Source of the DNA: MGNI01 sp964353875
GTDB taxonomy: Bacteria; Chloroflexota; Anaerolineae; Anaerolineales; E44-bin32
Direction of reading: 5' to 3'
DNA: 18,565 nucleotides
Assembly (NCBI GenBank): GCA_964353875.1
Contig: CAYGXU010000062.1
Location: 1 to 18,565 of the forward strand
Shown piece after piece: positions 14,752-18,565 of this stretch; position 1 is the first letter of the stretch; each line of letters starts with the position of its first letter. The translations under genes were made by a program, and so were the position numbers. The notes under the pieces are model-generated. The model worked only from the letters and a program-made list of their open reading frames with translations. It was not told where the DNA came from and made no database searches.

Positions 14752-15756
14752 CTACCCCCGCCGGCGAAAGGTAAATTCGGTATGATCAGCCAATAACTCT
14801 TGCGCTCGAGCGATGATCTTGGGCAAGATGCCGGAAGAAGGATCGGGTCCACCTAATTGCTCGGGAGTGATCGGCTCTGCAAAGGAGACCTGGGGGACGA
14901 GGGATAAGGAACGAGGGAAGAACAGCTGCTGCGCGATCTGAATAAACTCCGCCACTTTTTGTCGATCGCGTATTCCTTTCCGAAGGCGGGCAATCGGATT
15001 TTGGAGAAATTGTGGGCTCAGGACGCCACTCACAATCGTGACCAATAAATTCGTTTGGGGTACTTTCCGCAGGATGATTTCCAGACTGGGCGACCAATTG
15101 TGCAATGCCTCGGACGCCCCCGGCATGATGGCAGGATCAGGATCGACCGTACCTGTGGGGAAGATGAGCAGTGAGCCCCCTGCCTGCAATTGGCGGATAA
15201 TCGACCGCACGGTTGCCATGCGTTCATGCGCATCAGACGGGGCAAAGATAATATGCTCGGCTGCGGAGTGCAATTTCTGAACAAAGGGAATCCCGCTGAC
15301 AACAATTTTTAGATCTTGACGCGGCAATTGGGATGCGATCGCCAACCCATCTACGGAACCAGGGTGATTCGAGACCACCAGCAAGGGTCCTTCTTGAGGT
15401 ACATGCTCCAAACCTTGCACATTGACTTCGTTAACAAAATGCGACAATGCCCATCCTGTCGCTTCACGGAAGCCCATTTGTTCAACAATGCGATCAAAGG
15501 TCGAGGCTATCTTGGCGAAAGCATTGGCGGGTGGAAAAAGCACGGGACTCAAGAGATGACGGGGTAACCCCGATGGTGACAGACCCAGCAATTTGACGAG
15601 TTCATCAGTGAGAGAACGCCTTAATTCTCGCAAGTAGGCAGAGGGATTATCTATAAAATCTTCCATGGTTTGGGCCTGTAACGTGATTTTGATTTTCTTC
15701 ATTATCGCTTCAAATAATTCGTTTTTCAAAATAAAGTATACATCCTTATAAGTCAT
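14752..15756 (-). CDS. PlsC-superfamily acyltransferase, non-canonical acceptor motif
   Basis: A 334-residue glycerolipid-type acyltransferase. The catalytic motif NHPGSVDGLAI (130-140) is the HX4D box, with H131 and D136 for acyl transfer. The third block reads LIFPTGTVDPDPA (197-209), where typical PlsC enzymes have FPEGTRS. The phosphate-binding Glu and Arg are replaced, so the acceptor may not be a glycerol phosphate. There are no clear transmembrane helices beyond a weak amphipathic N terminus. ATG 15756 has AAGG upstream but would leave a leader of only a few bases behind the predicted promoter. An in-frame ATG at 15702 (GAAG upstream) is the alternative and would give 316 residues. The gene is on its own, converging with the membrane protein gene. 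Confidence 0.8.
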   Translation of the reverse strand: MTYKDVYFILKNELFEAIMKKIKITLQAQTMEDFIDNPSAYLRELRRSLTDELVKLLGLSPSGLPRHLLSPVLFPPANAFAKIASTFDRIVEQMGFREATGWALSHFVNEVNVQGLEHVPQEGPLLVVSNHPGSVDGLAIASQLPRQDLKIVVSGIPFVQKLHSAAEHIIFAPSDAHERMATVRSIIRQLQAGGSLLIFPTGTVDPDPAIMPGASEALHNWSPSLEIILRKVPQTNLLVTIVSGVLSPQFLQNPIARLRKGIRDRQKVAEFIQIAQQLFFPRSLSLVPQVSFAEPITPEQLGGPDPSSGILPKIIARAQELLADHTEFTFRRRG

Positions 15757-15771
15757 TTGTGCCTTACAATC

Positions 15772-15802
15772 ATTTTATCAAGCCTCTTCCCCTTCGTGTC
15801 AA
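15772..15802 (-). promoter_or_regulatory. Promoter candidate for the acyltransferase
   Basis: On the minus strand a perfect TTGACA (complement of 15797-15802) precedes TAAAAT (complement of 15772-15777) by 19 bases, longer than ideal. The predicted start near 15764 lies only a few bases before ATG 15756, implying either a nearly leaderless message or use of the ATG at 15702. Confidence 0.4.
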
Positions 15803-15925
15803 CCCTGTTCTGGTATTCCACGGATCGAAATGGATCTTCATGACTATCGTGTATTAAAGAGAATATCCCTCGAACGCGCAATCCATTGAGAGAATCATAG
15901 AGCGGCTTTCTACCGCAACCGAAGA

Positions 15926-15944
15926 TTTGTACGAATCGTGCAAA
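15926..15944. repeat. 19-bp near-perfect palindrome
   Basis: TTTGTACGA-A-TCGTGCAAA: eight of nine positions are symmetric about a single central base, and the flanking A/T extends the symmetry by one more pair. The length, AT ends and central spacing are those of a dimeric repressor operator. It lies about 120 bases upstream of the acyltransferase -35 and 410 bases upstream of the alcohol dehydrogenase promoter candidate. Confidence 0.45.
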
Positions 15945-16327
15945 TGCTTGCCGGTAATACAATAAGATGGAAAAGCCATATCTCCAAGAGATATTCATCA
16001 ATCTTACCCCGCCCCACCTATTTTACCCTTCCGGCCCATCTACTCTAAAAGAGGCAATGTTTGATCCTATCCCCACCCTCGCACCCAGGATATTCGATAA
16101 TGCCCTCTCTCCTCTCTCAAGTAGGTACATCAAGTGAGTAATCATCCATTCCCCTTCCCGAAAGGTTAACGAATTTACAGGGATACCATCGCCCACCCGG
16201 GGGATAAATTCCGTCTTAAGCGAAGGAGTCAACCGTCCTAGGAGGAGAATCCCCACGCCAGAATATGCCATTATCGCTGAAGATTTGACCCATCAATGCC
16301 GAAGTTACGCTTTTGAAGAAAGTCGCT

Positions 16328-16357
16328 CTGACTCTTCCAGGCATTTTGGGGTATAAG
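16328..16357 (+). promoter_or_regulatory. Promoter candidate for the alcohol dehydrogenase
   Basis: CTGACT (16328-16333) and TATAAG (16352-16357) are 18 bases apart, matching consensus at 4 of 6 and 5 of 6 positions. A start near 16364 gives a leader of about 100 nt. Confidence 0.35.
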
Positions 16358-16463
16358 TGTCAAGAGATTTCATTTTCCATGAACCTGATCCGAAACCATG
16401 ATGAGTCCTATGAGGCAATCGGACAGAGCATCAGGTGTTGGTGATCGCGATGTGGAGGTACCG

Positions 16464-17492
16464 ATGAAAGCCATGATTTTAGAGGCGCTCTGTGATCTTC
16501 AGACGGAGCGAGAACCGCTTCAATATACGGATGTGCCGGATCCCAATACGGGTGATAACGACCTCCTGGTCAGAATCTCGGCTTCTGGCGTTTGTCATAC
16601 AGAGTTGGACGAAATCGAGGGCAGGACGCCTCCACCTCGACTTCCGATTATCCTCGGTCATCAAGTCGTTGGCAGGGTAGAAGTAGTTGGCGCGAAAGCC
16701 TCTCGTTTTAAAATCGGTGACCGCGTTGGGATCGCCTGGATTTATTCTGCTTGTGGCAAATGCGAAGCCTGCCATCAGGGGAATGAGAATCTATGCAAAG
16801 AATTCCAGGCCACCGGGAGGGATGTCAACGGCGGATATGCCGAGGCTATGAATGTTCCTGAGGATTTCGCCTATCCCATCCCCGAGATGTTTTCCGATGT
16901 TGAAGCTGCACCCTTGCTCTGCGCTGGGGCGATCGGATACCGTTCCTTGCGCCTGATGGATCTCCAAGATGGGCAGGTCCTTGGTCTCACCGGATTCGGC
17001 GCCTCCGCGCATCTCGTATTGAAGATGGCAAAGCATCGCTATCCGCATACGAATGTGTTCGTATTTGCACGCAGTCTTAAGGAACGCGAATTCGCTCTGG
17101 AGTTGGGGGCAGTGTGGGCAGGAGACACGCAGGAAGAATCGCCAGAGAAATTGCATGGCATCATCGATACCACCCCGGTCTGGAAACCGGTTGTCGAGGC
17201 GCTGAAGAACTTGAGACCAGGCGGCAGATTGGTGATCAATGCTATCCGCAAAGAGGATGTGGATAAGGAGTACCTTTTACAATTAGATTACCCCAATGAC
17301 CTCTGGCTTGAAAAAGAGATTAAAAGCGTCGCCAATGTTACTCGTCAAGATGTACAAGAATTTTTAACATTGGCGGCGGAAATCCCGATCAAGCCCGAGG
17401 TGGAAGTATTCGAGCTGAAGGATGCCAACCGTGCTCTGCTGGAACTGAAAGAGAGGCATATCCGCGGGGCGAAGGTGCTCTCGATCGGTTAA
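16464..17492 (+). CDS. Zinc-binding alcohol dehydrogenase, GHQ/GFGASAH subgroup (adh_fam_2-like)
   Basis: A 342-residue medium-chain dehydrogenase oxidising an alcohol or reducing an aldehyde with NAD(P). Catalytic-zinc residues are C44 (SGVCHTELDE), H66 (ILGHQVVG) and C153 (LLCAGAIGYRS). The structural zinc site is CGKCEACHQGNENLC, with C97, C100, C103 and C111. The glycine-rich GFGASAHLVLKMA (177-189) forms the cofactor turn. GHQ in place of the common GHE, together with GFGASAH, fits the TIGR02822-type subgroup, whose physiological substrate is poorly known. The start is ATG 16464 behind GGAGG at five-base spacing. The frame is open back to 16398 but the extension is not conserved-looking. 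It is a single gene with a promoter candidate 100 bases upstream. Confidence 0.92.
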   Translation: MKAMILEALCDLQTEREPLQYTDVPDPNTGDNDLLVRISASGVCHTELDEIEGRTPPPRLPIILGHQVVGRVEVVGAKASRFKIGDRVGIAWIYSACGKCEACHQGNENLCKEFQATGRDVNGGYAEAMNVPEDFAYPIPEMFSDVEAAPLLCAGAIGYRSLRLMDLQDGQVLGLTGFGASAHLVLKMAKHRYPHTNVFVFARSLKEREFALELGAVWAGDTQEESPEKLHGIIDTTPVWKPVVEALKNLRPGGRLVINAIRKEDVDKEYLLQLDYPNDLWLEKEIKSVANVTRQDVQEFLTLAAEIPIKPEVEVFELKDANRALLELKERHIRGAKVLSIG

Positions 17493-17838
17493 GCAGGCTT
17501 CTTGCATCACCCGAAATCAACCTTAGATATGCCTCTTCGATTACACTTCGCCTCCTTAGGTCAACACATAGGGAGAAACCCGATAGGATGATCATCACTT
17601 CATGAAATCATTCTGAGATTTAATTCTGACCTTAACAGGCGGACACTGTAACAGACCATTCTCTCCACATCCAGGTCCATTCAGGAGTGGTTACAATTTT
17701 GCATATGTAAAGGTCGTCTATGTGGCACACATGTTTTAAATGGTGGAAGCCATCGATCGCGTAGAGTTAGGATGGTTATCACCTCACTGAAGGGAATTGC
17801 CATTCGATTTTAAGCAATATCCCGTCGAAGGAGCGCGT
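17493..17838. other. Intergenic region, nothing firm
   Basis: About 345 bases separate the dehydrogenase from the DUF2721 gene. No open frame, tRNA or clear terminator is visible. A 10-bp palindrome GATGATCATC occurs at 17587-17596, and TTACA/TGTAA frame an AT-rich stretch near 17694. Neither is distinctive. Confidence 0.35.
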
Positions 17839-18324
17839 ATGTTGCCAATCTCGATGAATGAACTGATCCCCATTCTCCAAGTTGCGATCGGTCCGGTCGT
17901 TCTCATCTCGGGAGTGGGTTTGCTGCTTCTGACCATGACCAACCGGCTTGCACGCGTGATCGACCGCTCGCGCCTTCTTTCCCTCGAATTGCGCCAGGGC
18001 ACAACCACGGATTCCGGGCGCGTCCTCAGTCAACTTAAGATCTTCTCCAAGCGTGCCAGCATCATTCAACGAGCGATTACCCTTGCCTCCCTCAGTCTCC
18101 TCCTGGCAGCGATCCTGGTTATTGTCCTCTTTTTAGCCACCCTGCTCAGATGGGAGGTGGCATGGCTGATCAGCACCATTTTCATCCTTGTTATGATTGC
18201 ACTCATCGGCTCTCTAATAGACTTCATTCGAGATATTAACCATTCACTTTTGGCATTGAGACTGGAATTACAGGATGTCTCCCTAGATGCTCCTGAGAAG
18301 CATGCCGATAAAGGCACAATATGA
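17839..18324 (+). CDS. DUF2721 family membrane protein
   Basis: A 161-residue membrane protein with three hydrophobic segments (about 13-33, 78-104 and 107-128). The first is followed by the characteristic TMTNRLARVIDRSRLLS (32-48), typical of DUF2721 proteins, whose function is unknown. The segment between helices one and two is charged and probably cytoplasmic, and the tail (131-161) is hydrophilic. The start is ATG 17839, with GAAGGAG (17827-17833) five bases upstream. The frame is open back to a TTG at 17797, but that start has only an AGGG placed too close. It stands alone, with non-coding DNA on both sides. Confidence 0.85.
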   Translation: MLPISMNELIPILQVAIGPVVLISGVGLLLLTMTNRLARVIDRSRLLSLELRQGTTTDSGRVLSQLKIFSKRASIIQRAITLASLSLLLAAILVIVLFLATLLRWEVAWLISTIFILVMIALIGSLIDFIRDINHSLLALRLELQDVSLDAPEKHADKGTI

Positions 18325-18343
18325 GGTGTGTTTGAGCTTGATT

Positions 18344-18372
18344 CATTATTTCAAGAGGATGGGTGAATAATG
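18344..18372. repeat. AT-rich inverted repeat after DUF2721 gene
   Basis: CATTATT (18344-18350) and AATAATG (18366-18372) are perfect 7-bp arms with a 15-nt loop, 19 bases after the stop. The stem is too AT-rich for a strong terminator. Confidence 0.3.
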
Positions 18373-18457
18373 CTGACTCGAAATATGCCAATCTGCCAGA
18401 GGAGACCATGATATGATGACAAGTAAGATCAGAGTTCGAAATCGACCTATCCCTAAA

Positions 18458-18479
18458 TCCCTTCCCTAAAGGGAAGGGA
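18458..18479. repeat. Strong hairpin TCCCTTCCC-TAAA-GGGAAGGGA
   Basis: Nine-base perfect arms around a TAAA loop, followed by CTTTACAGGGGGG. It overlaps a second possible stem (GGGAC 18476-18480 with GTCCC 18494-18498), so alternative folding is possible. It may terminate the DUF2721 message or belong to a dispersed repeat, since its core recurs at 1926-1948. The adjoining GGGGGTGTCCCAAAAG resembles insertion-sequence ends, but the window stops at 18565, before anything can be confirmed. Confidence 0.5.
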
Positions 18480-18565
18480 CTTTACAGGGGGGTGTCCCAA
18501 AAGGGCAGCTCCCTCCTCAAAATAGGTAATTAGCGATACAATCCGCGCCATGAAAAGCCAACACC

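Larger units (their letters stand above)
15757..16463. other. Divergent intergenic region, 700 bases
   Basis: Between the acyltransferase and the alcohol dehydrogenase no gene is supported. Two 82-codon minus-strand frames (15753-16001 and 16023-16271) lack ribosome-binding sites and protein-like composition. Structured elements are the near-palindrome at 15926-15944 and promoter candidates at both ends. Its length is unusual for two housekeeping-type genes and leaves room for an unannotated small RNA. Confidence 0.4.

Noticed and set aside
15753..16271. Two 82-codon minus-strand frames
   Set aside because: No ribosome-binding sites, no motif, and the composition looks like translated non-coding DNA.
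18421..18450. TTCGAAATC resembling a tRNA T-arm
   Set aside because: No matching stem, anticodon arm or acceptor stem around it.

Overview
This is a bacterial chromosomal window of mixed metabolic genes. Many coding regions start behind purine-rich Shine-Dalgarno sites, and near-consensus sigma-70-type promoters are visible. The gene mix is a free-standing RRM protein, RtcA, an Eis-like acetyltransferase, a DUF2721 protein and a GHQ-type zinc alcohol dehydrogenase. Together with moderate GC, this suggests a Chloroflexota-like (Anaerolineae-type) or similar Gram-negative/monoderm lineage. That placement is inference; no rRNA or other marker gene is present. No tRNA, CRISPR array, prophage or complete transposase gene was seen.

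Left part (1-4064): a PLP-dependent aminotransferase of the LysN/MocR-like type closes with a clear intrinsic terminator. Next comes a stand-alone RNA 3'-terminal phosphate cyclase (RtcA). After it lies a frame interrupted by three stops that reads like a decayed gene. On the minus strand is a 95-residue RRM RNA-binding protein with its own consensus promoter and a leader of about 215 nt, as in cold-shock-type mRNAs.

Centre (4357-11489): two tandem near-consensus promoters, a long untranslated leader with palindromes, and then four closely spaced plus-strand genes. They encode a GHL/GH42-like TIM-barrel glycosidase, a six-hairpin (alpha/alpha)6-type glycosidase, an amidohydrolase-2 family metal hydrolase, and a GPH-type sugar:cation symporter. 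Neither glycosidase has a signal peptide. The likely scheme is that the symporter imports an intact glycoside or oligosaccharide, the two glycosidases cleave it in the cytoplasm, and the amidohydrolase processes a liberated acid, lactone or aglycone. This cassette is the best candidate for an undescribed system here. The substrate cannot be read from sequence.

Right part (11490-18565): an Eis-like two-domain N-acetyltransferase and a small ORF beginning one base after its stop; an unidentified polytopic membrane protein; a convergent PlsC-superfamily acyltransferase with an altered acceptor motif; a zinc alcohol dehydrogenase of the GHQ/GFGASAH subgroup; and a DUF2721 membrane protein. The last 240 bases are non-coding and hairpin-rich, and may include the edge of a repeat or insertion element.
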